Positions 33,763-43,143 of a DNA stretch of 64,000 nt are shown one piece after another. Under the pieces are notes generated by a model that was given only the letters and a program-made list of their open reading frames with translations, was not told the origin of the DNA and did no database searches. How positions within the stretch are numbered: position 1 is the first letter of the stretch; each line of letters begins with the position of its first letter. The stretch lies in NCBI GenBank assembly GCA_012103535.1, contig WLWQ01000003.1, forward strand, positions 744,001 through 808,000, in the 5' to 3' direction. The position numbers were made by a program, and so were the translations under genes. The DNA comes from Pseudomonadales bacterium. GTDB lineage: Bacteria > Pseudomonadota > Gammaproteobacteria > Pseudomonadales > Pseudohongiellaceae.

Positions 33763-35469
33763 GTGAAAAAAGTGAGCCTATTGAGAACTTCTCTCCTGGC
33801 GATGACCCTGGTGCCTGCTGTTGCAGCCGCTGCTGATCGCGTTGGAGATTTTTCACTTTTAGATCAAGACGGTTATCACCACTCAATGAGCTGGTACGAT
33901 GACCACAAGACAATCGCTCTCTTGGTTCAATCCAATGACAGTGATGCCACCGCAGCAGCCGTTCCTGCATTCGACGCCCTAAAAGCTAAGTTCGATGAAG
34001 CTGGTGTTGAATTTATGATGATTAATCCAATGGGCCGACTGAATCGTGGTGCAGTTCAGGAAAAGGTAGCCGAATACGGTGTCGATATTCCTGTGCTAAT
34101 GGACGATGCCAGAGTTGTATCAGAATCACTCGGCATTGAGCGCACTGGCGAAGTATTACTATTTGATCCCAGGCAATTTACTGTTAAGTACCGAGGATCA
34201 GTAGCTTCTGCTGAACAGGCTATTGAACAAATTCTTGCAGACGAAGATGTATCTCCGGCTGCAGTTGAAACCGCTGGGTCTGATGTAAATTTCCAAACCA
34301 TGGCAGCTCCATCTTATGTTGCTGACGTTGCGCCAGTATTAGCAGAGCAATGTGCAACATGTCACCGAGAGGGTGGTGTTGCGCCATTTGCGATGGACAG
34401 TCACACCATGGTTCAGGGCTGGTCACCAATGATTCGCGAAGTATTAATGACTCGTCGCATGCCTCCTGGTCAAATTGATGGTCATATCGGCGAATTCATA
34501 AACGACCGATTGGTTGATGACGCTGATATTCGCAAGATTGTTGCCTGGGTCGATGCTGGTGCTCCCAAAGATGGCGATATTGATCCACTAACTGAGTTAG
34601 TCTGGCCTGAGTCTAAGTGGGCATTTGGAGAGCCTGACTTGGTTCTCGATATTCCGGCCACAACAGTTCCTGCCACAGGAAATGGAGTGTTTGTAAACGT
34701 CGAAGTTAAATTCGACATGCCTGAAGATCGTTGGGTACGCGGTAGCCAGATTATTGCTGGCGATCGAACAGTGCTTCACCACACGGTTAATAGATTAGAT
34801 TTCCCTGGCGAAGACAATCGTCGCGGCTTCCTGGGTGGAAGCGGAAATCGCGATAAGGCGAGCATCACTGCCTATATTCCTGGAGATACTCCGGACCTGG
34901 ATCCACCTAACACTGGTGGCCTGGTTAAAGCAGGTTCAACACTTCACTTGAACATGCACTACACACCAAATGGCCGTGAAACGGTTGATAACAGCCAATT
35001 AGGCGTTTGGTTCTATCCACTTGGTGAAGTTCCTGAAGAGCGTATGTCCGGTAAATGTGCCTGCGTATTCCCTAATACCTGGACTACAATTCCAGCGCAC
35101 GATCCAGCCTTCGAGCAAACAGCCAGCATCATTATTGAAAACGATGCTCACATTCACAGCTATCTACCACACATGCATTTCCGCGGGAAGCGCATGCGTT
35201 TCTTTGCCGACTATCCTGATGGCACCAGTGAAGAACTGATTAATGTTGCCAAGTACAATTACAACTGGCAGCTCAGTTACACCTACGAAGAGCCTAAGTT
35301 TGTTCCTGGCGGTACCAAGATTACTGCAGTAGCAGCTTGGGATAATTCTGCGCAAAACCCAGCGAATCCAAATCCTGATCGTAATGTGGATTGGGGTAAT
35401 GAGAGTTGGGATGAGATGTTCTTTGGAGCAGTGCAGTGGAAGGACATAGACCAAGGCGGTGAAGACTAA
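33763..35469 (+). CDS. Secreted fusion: redoxin domain, monohaem cytochrome and copper monooxygenase-like domain
   Basis: 568 residues from a GTG preceded by GAGGAGAA; upstream in-frame ATGs lack ribosome sites and a signal peptide would be internal. Signal ends near AAA-D (residue 24). Residues about 26-165 are a peroxiredoxin/AhpC-like domain without an obvious active-site Cys. C197-x2-C200-H201 (CATCHREGG) marks a haem c. The C-terminal 270 residues resemble copper type II ascorbate-dependent monooxygenases: HHTVNRL, LHLNMHYTPNG, HIHSYLPHMHFRG and WDEMFFG supply the expected His/Met copper ligands. A role in oxidising a small organic or peptide-like substrate is inferred. A palindromic terminator follows. 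Confidence 0.78.
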   Translation: MKKVSLLRTSLLAMTLVPAVAAAADRVGDFSLLDQDGYHHSMSWYDDHKTIALLVQSNDSDATAAAVPAFDALKAKFDEAGVEFMMINPMGRLNRGAVQEKVAEYGVDIPVLMDDARVVSESLGIERTGEVLLFDPRQFTVKYRGSVASAEQAIEQILADEDVSPAAVETAGSDVNFQTMAAPSYVADVAPVLAEQCATCHREGGVAPFAMDSHTMVQGWSPMIREVLMTRRMPPGQIDGHIGEFINDRLVDDADIRKIVAWVDAGAPKDGDIDPLTELVWPESKWAFGEPDLVLDIPATTVPATGNGVFVNVEVKFDMPEDRWVRGSQIIAGDRTVLHHTVNRLDFPGEDNRRGFLGGSGNRDKASITAYIPGDTPDLDPPNTGGLVKAGSTLHLNMHYTPNGRETVDNSQLGVWFYPLGEVPEERMSGKCACVFPNTWTTIPAHDPAFEQTASIIIENDAHIHSYLPHMHFRGKRMRFFADYPDGTSEELINVAKYNYNWQLSYTYEEPKFVPGGTKITAVAAWDNSAQNPANPNPDRNVDWGNESWDEMFFGAVQWKDIDQGGED

Positions 35470-35494
35470 AAACGCCTAGTACTTCTTTAACACC

Positions 35495-35528
35495 AAAAAC
35501 CGACCACACTAGTGTGGTCGGTTTTTTT
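35495..35528 (+). terminator. Strong palindromic terminator after the redoxin-haem-copper gene
   Basis: CCGACCACACTAGTGTGGTC and the next two bases form a perfect palindrome that extends into flanking A and T runs (AAAAA on the left, seven T at 35522-35528). It lies 25 bases after the stop codon and would work on the plus strand. Confidence 0.85.
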
Positions 35529-35744
35529 GTGCCTGGGACGCGCTGGCTGCGCAGCCCGCACTCTTCGTCAGAAGCAGCCCCGCAATTGCTCGCGTATTTC
35601 AATACGCTGCGCATTACGGAGCTACTTCTTCCTCGATTGCGAACTGCTCGCTCACCGCTCGAGTTTTGTGAATCCCTTCGATTTACTTCGTGAATATGGT
35701 ATGAATTGTATTCATCATGAATTGAATTGTATGAGGGTGTGGTA

Positions 35745-36162
35745 ATGGCCGAGCGAAAAACTAGAGCAACTAAGGTTAGCGTTACTGACTTCATCAAAAG
35801 TGTTGAGAACGATACTCGGCGTAAGGATGCAAAGGTGGTTGCGAAGATGATGCGGGAGGTTTCTGGTGAACGTGCTCGGATGTGGGGCCCAAGCATCATT
35901 GGCTATGGACTCTCTTATTACTTCCTGGCAAATGGTAAGGAAGAGTCTATTTGTAAAATTGGTTTTTCTCCCCCGCAAGAGTGCTTTGACTTTTTATCTA
36001 GGTCGCTTCCCCGGCAAACCTGCGCTCATGAAAAAACTTGGCAAGCATCGAACTAGCAAAGCCTGTCTGTACATTAATAAGCTTGATGATGTTGATCTGA
36101 ATGTATTGAAAAAGATTATTGACGGAGCTTACAAGCAACCTGATGATGGCAAGGGCTGCTAA
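35745..36162 (+). pseudogene. DUF1801 protein gene with a one-base frameshift
   Basis: The first part (ATG at 35745) reads MAERKTRATKVSVTDFIKSV and on to RMWGPSIIGYGL, then runs into a wrong frame after the run CCCCC at 35971-35975. Removing one C restores SPRKSALTFYLGRFPGKPAL and continues through GKHRTSKACLYINKLDDVDL to the stop at 36160-36162. The repaired product is 138 residues, the usual DUF1801 (YdhG-like) length, so nothing else is missing. Either the gene is recently broken or the C-run is a sequencing error. The upstream 200 bases are of different composition and hold no gene. Confidence 0.82.
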
Positions 36163-36240
36163 TTAATCTCTAAAGACCTTGAACCAATCCATAGGCGGAG
36201 CTAGGCTAGTCATCCATTTTTAGTTCAAGGGGATTAAGTC

Positions 36241-38259
36241 ATGGGCCGACTAGTCTGGATTTTCCTACTCCTACCCAGCTTATTAACTGCTCAGGATTTG
36301 TTTACCAATCTTGATGTCTTCGAGATGGAAATTGCGGGTGATCCGCAAATTTCTCCCGACGGTTCGCAAATCGCCTACGTGCGCCGAACTAATGACATCA
36401 TGATCGACAATGCCCGTTCGAACATCTGGCTTATCAATAGCGATGGTAGTGATCATCGTCCGTTATTGTCAGGAGCAGATTCCTATTCAAGCCCGCGCTG
36501 GTCTCCAGATGGTTCGCGCCTGGTCTATGTATCAAGTGCCGAGGGACGCGGTCCTGAACTTTATGTTCGCTGGATGGATACCGGGCAAACTGCTCTGGTG
36601 AGCAATCTGAGTGAGTCACCATCGTCAATTGCATGGTCACCAGATGGTTCCCATTTAGCGTTTTCTCAACTAGTGAAAACTGAAGCTTCTTCTTTAGTGA
36701 CACCACCAGCTACACCTGAAGGCGCTGAATGGGCGCCAGGTGTCACCTATATAGATCGACTGAGTTACAGAGCAGACGGAAGGGGTTATCTTGATTCCGG
36801 ATACAGCCATGTGTTCGTGATTCCGGCCGAAGGCGGTACACCGCGACAAATTTCGGCTGGTGACTTCAATCATGGAGGAAGAATTAGTTGGGCACCGGAT
36901 GGCTCACACCTGGTTATTTCGGCCTATAGAAATGAAGACTGGGAATACGCACAGCGTAATACTGATTTGTGGTCTGTGTTTGTTGAAGACGGTGCCATGC
37001 ATCAGTTAACTGATCGCGATGGACCGGATGGTTCTCCGACTCACTCACCCGATGGCAGCAGGATTGCCTACCTGGGATACGACGATGAAAAGATGGGGTA
37101 TCACAACAGCAAGGTGTACATCCTAGACACGGAAAGTAATGAGACAACAGAGCTCACTGGAGATCTGGATCGTTCGATTGATGCTGTTGCGTGGGCCGGT
37201 TCCAGCAATCGACTCTTGGTGAGTTACGATGATTTTGGCAAGAAACAAACTGCCGAGTTAACGATGGAGGGGGATCTACAAGTCATTACCGATGATCTAA
37301 GTGGAGTCGGTATTAGTCGGCCCTATACCAGTGGTGGATTTTCTGTCGCAAACAATGGTGATTTTACCTATACGAAAGGCAGTGCTCATAGACCGTCTGA
37401 CGTGGCGATTAGCAGTAACGGTTCGTCAACTCAATTAACCGAACTCAATGAAGATATTCTCGGTCATCGAAATCTCGGTGAAGTTCGAGATATCCGCTGG
37501 CGTTCTTCAGTTGGCGACCATGACGTGCACGGATGGTTAGTGCTGCCACCTGATTTCGATCCTGCCGAACAATACCCATTGATACTGGAGATTCACGGAG
37601 GACCTTTCACAGCCTACGGCCCTCATTTTTCCGTCGAGGTCCAATTGTATGCCGCCGCGGGTTATGTAGTGCTCTATACCAATCCACGCGGTTCAACCAG
37701 TTATGGCTATGAATTCGCCAACGAAATTCATCATTCCTATCCCGGGGAGGATTATTTTGACCTTATCTCGGGCGTAGATGCAGTCATCGACATGGGTTTT
37801 ATCGATGAAGAACAATTGTTTGTTACCGGTGGCTCTGGTGGCGGAGTGCTTTCGTCCTGGATTGTAGGCAATACCGATCGATTTGCTGCTGCAGTGGTTG
37901 CCAAACCCGTAATCAATTGGGCAAGTCATGCGCTTTACAGCGATATTCCAGAAGCAGTTGGCGTTTATTGGTTCGAATCTATGCCCTGGGAAGATTATGA
38001 ATCATATTGGCAGCGCTCACCGCTGTCACTTGTTGGCAATGTAAGCACACCAACAATGTTGTTAACTGGTGAGGACGACTTCCGCACTCCAATGGCAGAA
38101 TCGGAGCAGTATTATCAAGCCTTGAAGTGGCGCGGGATTGATACCGCACTGGTAAGAGTCCCGGAAGCCTCACATGGAATAGCAGCAAGACCTTCCCATC
38201 AAATTGCGAAAGTGCAAAATATCCTGGCCTGGTTTGAGCGCTATAGAGATTCAGATTAA
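36241..38259 (+). CDS. Secreted S9 family prolyl oligopeptidase-like peptidase
   Basis: A 672-residue protein with a signal peptide (cleavage near LTAQ, residue 18). Residues about 25-400 form a beta-propeller of TolB/WD-like repeats (ISPDGSQIAYVRR, WSPDGSRLVYVSS, WSPDGSHLAFSQL, WAPDGSHLVISAY). The C-terminal alpha/beta hydrolase domain carries GGSGGGVLSSWIV with the catalytic Ser, GEDDFRTPM with the Asp, and PEASHGIA with the His. This is the acylaminoacyl-peptidase/DPP group. AAGGGG lies 9 bases before the ATG. It would trim peptides in the periplasm. Confidence 0.92.
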   Translation: MGRLVWIFLLLPSLLTAQDLFTNLDVFEMEIAGDPQISPDGSQIAYVRRTNDIMIDNARSNIWLINSDGSDHRPLLSGADSYSSPRWSPDGSRLVYVSSAEGRGPELYVRWMDTGQTALVSNLSESPSSIAWSPDGSHLAFSQLVKTEASSLVTPPATPEGAEWAPGVTYIDRLSYRADGRGYLDSGYSHVFVIPAEGGTPRQISAGDFNHGGRISWAPDGSHLVISAYRNEDWEYAQRNTDLWSVFVEDGAMHQLTDRDGPDGSPTHSPDGSRIAYLGYDDEKMGYHNSKVYILDTESNETTELTGDLDRSIDAVAWAGSSNRLLVSYDDFGKKQTAELTMEGDLQVITDDLSGVGISRPYTSGGFSVANNGDFTYTKGSAHRPSDVAISSNGSSTQLTELNEDILGHRNLGEVRDIRWRSSVGDHDVHGWLVLPPDFDPAEQYPLILEIHGGPFTAYGPHFSVEVQLYAAAGYVVLYTNPRGSTSYGYEFANEIHHSYPGEDYFDLISGVDAVIDMGFIDEEQLFVTGGSGGGVLSSWIVGNTDRFAAAVVAKPVINWASHALYSDIPEAVGVYWFESMPWEDYESYWQRSPLSLVGNVSTPTMLLTGEDDFRTPMAESEQYYQALKWRGIDTALVRVPEASHGIAARPSHQIAKVQNILAWFERYRDSD

Positions 38260-38312
38260 ATCTATCGAAGGGGCCTAACTCGAGCGGCGAGCGAGAGCAT
38301 TCAGAGTGAGGC

Positions 38313-38370
38313 AAAATTATTTTTTGAACAGGAGCTTATTGTAATAAGTGACTGGTCATAAAATAATTTT
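38313..38370. terminator. Nested inverted repeat in the convergent gap, probable bidirectional terminator
   Basis: AAAATTATTTT (38313-38323) and AAAATAATTTT (38360-38370) are exact reverse complements; inside them CTTATT (38335-38340) and AATAAG (38343-38348) form a second perfect stem. The element lies between the S9 peptidase stop and the DUF3237 stop, where either direction needs ending. A/T-rich arms give T-runs on both strands. Confidence 0.45.
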
Positions 38371-38416
38371 AACGAAACGCTGGATGTTCGCAGCCGTCGC
38401 GTTCTATCTCCAAGAT

Positions 38417-38911
38417 TTAAAGAATCTCAAAAACATCATACGCAACCTTTCCTTCTACTTGCTTGGACTTACCTACAAAAACCCGATGATTTAGCCAATC
38501 ATACTTTTCTGAAGCAGTGGTAAAGCTTGGAATAACTCGCCAATACAATCCCGAATCACCACGAGCAACGACACCTTTATAAGTCATATAGATAAAAGCG
38601 CCATCATCAGTTTCCAGGGTAATACGAACGTCGAGACTGGAATGCCCCGATACCTGAGTAATCCAATCTGCCCCACCGTCGTGTACTGTGCCATTTAGGC
38701 CCGAGCCGGAAAAAGTACCGCCTCGTACCGGCGCAATACTGACGTGTCCCGTGTCAACTTGTGGATCGACATCCAGCAACAGTTCAAAGGCAAATTGAGA
38801 TTCTAAATCGCTGGCTGGGGATTGAGCTGTGACCATGGGAGATACTCCGACGAGTGCAATTAGTGCAAAAAGAGGTGTTATGTATCTCAGCTTTTTAATC
38901 AGTTCGGTCAT
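38417..38911 (-). CDS. Secreted DUF3237 protein
   Basis: A 164-residue protein with a signal peptide (cleavage near VTAQ, residue 30). The rest is a single DUF3237 domain: GHVSIAPVRGGTFSGSGLNGTV, GGADWITQVSGHSSLDVRITLETDDGAFIYMTYKGVVA, and PSFTTASEKYDWLNHRVFVGKSK. The family, a small beta-barrel of unknown function, is often cytoplasmic; this one is exported. It lies 44 bases downstream of the RND exporter gene on the same strand. Confidence 0.85.
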   Translation of the reverse strand: MTELIKKLRYITPLFALIALVGVSPMVTAQSPASDLESQFAFELLLDVDPQVDTGHVSIAPVRGGTFSGSGLNGTVHDGGADWITQVSGHSSLDVRITLETDDGAFIYMTYKGVVARGDSGLYWRVIPSFTTASEKYDWLNHRVFVGKSKQVEGKVAYDVFEIL

Positions 38912-38955
38912 TATTGTTCTCCTGATTTTTGAAGGACAATAATAGATCGAACTGG

Positions 38956-41277
38956 CTAGGAAGTCACAGCATCGACTGCCTTAAATCTATTATCGAAGCG
39001 CTTAAGTATGGTGGGCAAATAGATAAGGTCCAAAACCAGAGCGAGGACCACGATGGGCACGAGCAGTTTTGCCGATTGTTGAAAATACAAGGTGTTAGCA
39101 AAAATCATTACCGTAGTGCCAAAGGCTAACACCATGGTAGTAATAGTTAAGGCAGGACCAGCAATTTTTATAGAATGAGCGACGGCACCAGACTTATCTG
39201 CACCAGCTTTTCTACCTTCCAGGTAGTGACTTAATATATGCACGGTATCATCGACTACCATGCCGATGCTTATACTAAACACCATCATCACAAACGGATC
39301 TAATTGCCCGACAAACAACGCCCACATACCGAATACAATTGTCGCAGGTAGCAAGTTCGGTAACACGCTTAACACGCCAAAGTAGAAACTACGAAAACCA
39401 ACTACGAGGCACAAAGTAATGAGCAAGAGGCTAACTGAATAGCCTTGCAATAGTTCTACGGTGACGAGTTCATCCATTCTGGCAAACAAGAGAATGCCAC
39501 TGCCATGAATTAAATTTGCTGAACTGAATGTCTCATCAAACTTGGCGCCGATGCGCTCATCCAGGTCGATTATTTCTTGATTCGACATCGGTGCTGCATT
39601 TACAGTCAAGGTTATGTAAGAGCTGTCACTATTTAGAAAGCTGGAAAGAGGAAAATAGTTCTGCTCTACCATGCGATAGGCATTCAGATAATTGATATTG
39701 GTTCTTCTATCTACTGGAAGTAGAAAATAGTCTTCGTCGTTATCGTTAACAATTTGATTAACCGTCTTTAGTACTTCCGTCAGGCTAATTACAGATTCCA
39801 CGTCCGACTGTTCCATCAACCATGCAGAGAACTCATCAACCTCGGCTAAGAATTCAGGATCGATAGCGCCTTCTTCAAAATTACTATCGATACCGTAAGT
39901 AATCGACGGACCTCTATTCATGTGTTCACTAACCAGATCATAGTACAGCTGTATGTCTGAATCCGAGGCTATGTAATCTAGCCTGTCAAAGTCAGTCTCA
40001 TTTAGAGGTAACATAAGAAGAGTAAATATTGCCAGAGCGCTGCAACCTACGAAGATCTGCTTATTCCATCTATTGGTAAAATCGATTAGCTGTTGCAATT
40101 CATTTTGTAAGAATGGAACACCAACACGATCAGATTCTTTAGGAATTTTGGAAAGCCAGATTAGTAAGGTGGGTAACATTAAAAGAGTCAGTACATAGGA
40201 AAACACAATACCTAAGGAAACTATGCGTCCGAAATCCTGAACCGCGGGCGAAGAACACATATTCAATGAGGAGAATCCAATCGCCGTAGTCAGAGCCGCC
40301 AAAGTAACTGGCTGAAAATTGTAAGCCATGCTATGGCGCATTGAGTCGACTTTATTTTGGCCTTTATGCAGGGCTTGTTTGTAGATCGAAATGATATGCA
40401 CACTGGTCGCAACGCATATAATTACTACAACCAGGGGCGCCATGATTGATATATTGTTAAAGGAAAAATTTAAAAAACCCAGCGCACCTACTGTACTTAT
40501 AAGAGAAAAAATTACATGAGTGAGAATGCTGCCGCCAATGGCTATGGATTTGAAGCAAAAGCAAATTACTAAGACGCAAAGCAGAATTACAATGGGGAGG
40601 AGGCTGGTTAAGTCTTCAACCATTGCTTGCTGACTGGATTGTTCCAGTAGCACATCCGCATTGGCGAACAATGCCACATTCGGATGATTTGTACGGAGTT
40701 GATCTTGTACTTCCAATACAGCATCAGCTATTTCCAACCGCACTTCATTACTGGCATCGCGACTATTAAGAGTAATCACCGCAAAAGTTAGTGCTCCATT
40801 CTGTGATAGTAGATTGCTAGTGAGTAACTGATCATTAGTTGCGGTGTTACTAACTTCTAGAAATTCATCTGCTGTGTATTCAGCAAGTTCTTTGCTAAAC
40901 AAACGGCGTTGGGTTTCGGGAGCGGTGTATTCGAGTACGGTAGTAATTCCTCTTATGCGCGGAATCTCCGTGAAGATATCTTCCAGTTCCCTAATGGCTT
41001 CGAGGATTTCTCGAGTAAAAATGGTTTCGCCTTCTTCGGCGATAAAGGCAAATCTAATCTCAGAGCTTGAGGGGAATTGTTGTTCTAACAAATCCAATTC
41101 ATCGAGATAGGGATCGCTCTCCGATAGCAGAGCGCTTAAAGAGGTATCAAATGACGTGCGTAAGATACCCATGCTCAATAACGCAGTGATTACTGTTGCA
41201 ACAATGAACAACAAATAGCGGTTGACTACGGTAAATTCCGCGACACGTTGGGAAATGGGAAGGCTTCTGGAATCCAT
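38956..41277 (-). CDS. RND superfamily (MMPL/HAE3-type) exporter
   Basis: A 773-residue inner-membrane protein. Layout: one N-terminal helix, a large periplasmic loop (about residues 45-210), five or six helices, a second loop (about 430-600), then the last helical group, in all about twelve segments in two similar halves. VVVIICVATSVHIISIYK and FSISIGMVVDDTVHILSHYLEG are the paired helix-4 motifs with the coupling Asp/Thr residues. HAE3 proteins export lipids, hopanoids or carotenoid-like compounds. The FinR gene ends 8 bases before its start, so the two may be co-transcribed. No outer-membrane partner is nearby. Confidence 0.85.
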   Translation of the reverse strand: MDSRSLPISQRVAEFTVVNRYLLFIVATVITALLSMGILRTSFDTSLSALLSESDPYLDELDLLEQQFPSSSEIRFAFIAEEGETIFTREILEAIRELEDIFTEIPRIRGITTVLEYTAPETQRRLFSKELAEYTADEFLEVSNTATNDQLLTSNLLSQNGALTFAVITLNSRDASNEVRLEIADAVLEVQDQLRTNHPNVALFANADVLLEQSSQQAMVEDLTSLLPIVILLCVLVICFCFKSIAIGGSILTHVIFSLISTVGALGFLNFSFNNISIMAPLVVVIICVATSVHIISIYKQALHKGQNKVDSMRHSMAYNFQPVTLAALTTAIGFSSLNMCSSPAVQDFGRIVSLGIVFSYVLTLLMLPTLLIWLSKIPKESDRVGVPFLQNELQQLIDFTNRWNKQIFVGCSALAIFTLLMLPLNETDFDRLDYIASDSDIQLYYDLVSEHMNRGPSITYGIDSNFEEGAIDPEFLAEVDEFSAWLMEQSDVESVISLTEVLKTVNQIVNDNDEDYFLLPVDRRTNINYLNAYRMVEQNYFPLSSFLNSDSSYITLTVNAAPMSNQEIIDLDERIGAKFDETFSSANLIHGSGILLFARMDELVTVELLQGYSVSLLLITLCLVVGFRSFYFGVLSVLPNLLPATIVFGMWALFVGQLDPFVMMVFSISIGMVVDDTVHILSHYLEGRKAGADKSGAVAHSIKIAGPALTITTMVLAFGTTVMIFANTLYFQQSAKLLVPIVVLALVLDLIYLPTILKRFDNRFKAVDAVTS

Positions 41278-41285
41278 AGCTTTAT

Positions 41286-42170
41286 CTAGAGAGTTATTCC
41301 TTTACAGTGCTCAATCCAACTTGATACACCGCGGCTTAAGAATTTTTGCTTGTGCAAAATAAAATAGAATTTCCTGGTCCAATTTTTATGGGGTACCGAT
41401 AGCGGCACTAAAGTTCCACGTTTAAAGGCATCTTGTAGAGTAAGTTCGGATAAGCAGCCAACACCCAATCCGGCCTCAACAGCACGCTTTATTCCTTCGG
41501 TGTGCTGTAACTCTAACCTTAAATTTATCTCGGACAAGATACCACTCATGGCACGATCAAATGCCTGTCGTGTTCCTGAACCTTTTTCTCGCACAATCCA
41601 ATCGGCTTGCAGCAAGTCTTTGTCAGTTAGTTTTGTCTTATTCGCAAAAGGATGTTGCGGAGAACAAAACACAGCGAGCCTATCGTCCCGCCAATAGCTT
41701 ACATCCAGATCGGGTTCCTGCAACTCTCCTTCGATGAGACCGAGATCTAGTTCAAAATTACGTACTTTTCCGGCAATGGCTTGAGTGTTTTCAACGACCA
41801 GCTCTACCTGCGCCGAAGAGTGCTCTTGCATAAAGTTCGCCATAATGCCGATTGCCAGATAATTACCAATAGTTAATGTCGCCCCAACTTTAAGCTCTCC
41901 AACATCGGAATGACTTATAAGAGAGCTTTCAATTTGTTCAGCCTGAGAGATTAGTGCCGCAGCCTGCGGTCTGAGTAAGGCGCCCTGTTCATTTAATTGT
42001 AGGCGTTTACCCACCCGATCGAACAAATTCACATCGAACCGCTGTTCCAGTTCTTTCAAGGCGGTGCTGGCTGCCGACTGGGACATTGCCAAATCCCCCG
42101 CGGCCACGCTTACATTCTCATGGCTGGCGACCGCCAGAAACACCTGAAGTTGCTTGAGGGTAAAGTGCAT
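41286..42170 (-). CDS. finR: LysR-family regulator FinR-like
   Basis: About 294 residues from the ATG at 42168-42170; the longer frame adds a non-conserved leader with aromatic residues. The N-terminal helix-turn-helix (FTLKQLQVFLAVASHENVS, DLAMSQSAASTALKELEQR) is followed by a periplasmic-binding-like effector domain (VGATLTIGNYLAIGIMANF, DLGLIEGELQEPDL, VREKGSGTRQAFDRAM). It lies divergent from the ferredoxin-NADP reductase gene, as FinR does in Pseudomonas, where it activates fprA under oxidative stress. The symbol depends on that context. Confidence 0.8.
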   Translation of the reverse strand: MHFTLKQLQVFLAVASHENVSVAAGDLAMSQSAASTALKELEQRFDVNLFDRVGKRLQLNEQGALLRPQAAALISQAEQIESSLISHSDVGELKVGATLTIGNYLAIGIMANFMQEHSSAQVELVVENTQAIAGKVRNFELDLGLIEGELQEPDLDVSYWRDDRLAVFCSPQHPFANKTKLTDKDLLQADWIVREKGSGTRQAFDRAMSGILSEINLRLELQHTEGIKRAVEAGLGVGCLSELTLQDAFKRGTLVPLSVPHKNWTRKFYFILHKQKFLSRGVSSWIEHCKGITL

Positions 42171-42180
42171 AGGCTTAGTA

Positions 42181-42197
42181 TATCTAAAAAATAGATA
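42181..42197. promoter_or_regulatory. Candidate LysR-type operator between finR and fpr
   Basis: TATCTA (42181-42186) and TAGATA (42192-42197) form a perfect 6-bp inverted repeat with five A between them, the T-N11-A shape of LysR boxes. It lies just upstream of the finR start and 79 bases from the fpr start, in an A/T-rich divergent promoter region. Confidence 0.45.
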
Positions 42198-42275
42198 ACT
42201 AATATAAATATTATTCAATTTACAGATATAAAACGACTGCCTAAAATTTAAGGCCTAGTTAGGAGGAGGTAAGTC

Positions 42276-43046
42276 GTGGCAAATCTATCCACCCAATCGG
42301 TAACCGATGTTCGGCACTGGAATGAGTCTCTATTCAGTTTTAAGACTACCCGTGACCAAAGCTTACGCTTTGAAAATGGACATTTCGTGATGCTTGGAAT
42401 GGAAGTGGATGGTAAGCCTCTGCTGCGGGCTTACAGTATTGCCAGCCCAAACTATGACGAAGAACTGGAATTTTTAAGTATTAAAGTTCCCGATGGCCCA
42501 CTCACCTCTAAATTGCAAAACATCAAAATTGGTGATGAAGTTCTGGTAAGCAGCAAACCTACGGGCACTCTGGTAATCGATCATCTGCTTGAAGGGCGCA
42601 ACTTGTATCTAATCAGCACCGGCACAGGCCTCGCCCCCTTCATTAGTATTATTCAAGATCCAACCGTGTACGAAAGATTCGACCGAATTGTTCTTACCCA
42701 CGGCGTGCGCTATGCCAGTGAATTCGCCTATCAAGATCTAATTCTGAATCAGCTACCCCAGAACGAATTCTTTGGCGACGAAGTTAAAGAGAAGCTGATC
42801 TATTATCCCTCAGTGACAAGGGATGACTTCCACACACAAGGACGGCTAACCGAGCTAATGCAATCTGGCAAACTCTTTAGCGATATCCAATTATCAAGGC
42901 CAAGCCCAGAACACGATCGCTTTATGATCTGTGGTAGTCCCGGCATGCTAAAAGATACCTGTGCCATTCTCGATAACTGGGGATTTGAAGAATCGAGGCA
43001 GGGTATCAAGGCTCACTATGTGATTGAGCGAGCTTTCGTCGAGTAA
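42276..43046 (+). CDS. fpr: Ferredoxin-NADP+ reductase
   Basis: A 256-residue bacterial-type Fpr. The GTG start has an excellent ribosome site (AGGAGGAGGT). FAD-binding RAYSIASPNYDEELEFLSI (RxYS with the following strand) and GPLTSKLQNIKIGDEVLV, then the NADP domain LYLISTGTGLAPFISIIQD, LTHGVRYASEFAY and MICGSPGMLKDTC, ending with AHYVIERAFVE as usual. It moves electrons between NADPH and ferredoxin or flavodoxin, important for redox balance and iron-sulfur supply. Its divergent neighbour is the FinR-like regulator. Confidence 0.92.
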   Translation: MANLSTQSVTDVRHWNESLFSFKTTRDQSLRFENGHFVMLGMEVDGKPLLRAYSIASPNYDEELEFLSIKVPDGPLTSKLQNIKIGDEVLVSSKPTGTLVIDHLLEGRNLYLISTGTGLAPFISIIQDPTVYERFDRIVLTHGVRYASEFAYQDLILNQLPQNEFFGDEVKEKLIYYPSVTRDDFHTQGRLTELMQSGKLFSDIQLSRPSPEHDRFMICGSPGMLKDTCAILDNWGFEESRQGIKAHYVIERAFVE

Positions 43047-43143
43047 TCCCTCCTGAAAGAAAATCTTTGTTAAGCGTTGATGTCTGGTCCTTCTTCAACG
43101 AAGATAGAAAAAGAATAAGAACAACTCTAAGGCCAGGCCCAAC

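Noticed and set aside
33566..33970. 134-codon minus-strand frame across the redoxin-haem-copper gene start
   Set aside because: It is a shadow of the well-supported plus-strand gene with signal peptide and conserved domain.
35529..35744. More G+C-rich stretch upstream of the frameshifted DUF1801 gene, considered as a mobile-element remnant
   Set aside because: No terminal repeats, target duplication or transposase fragment could be found; only short hairpins.
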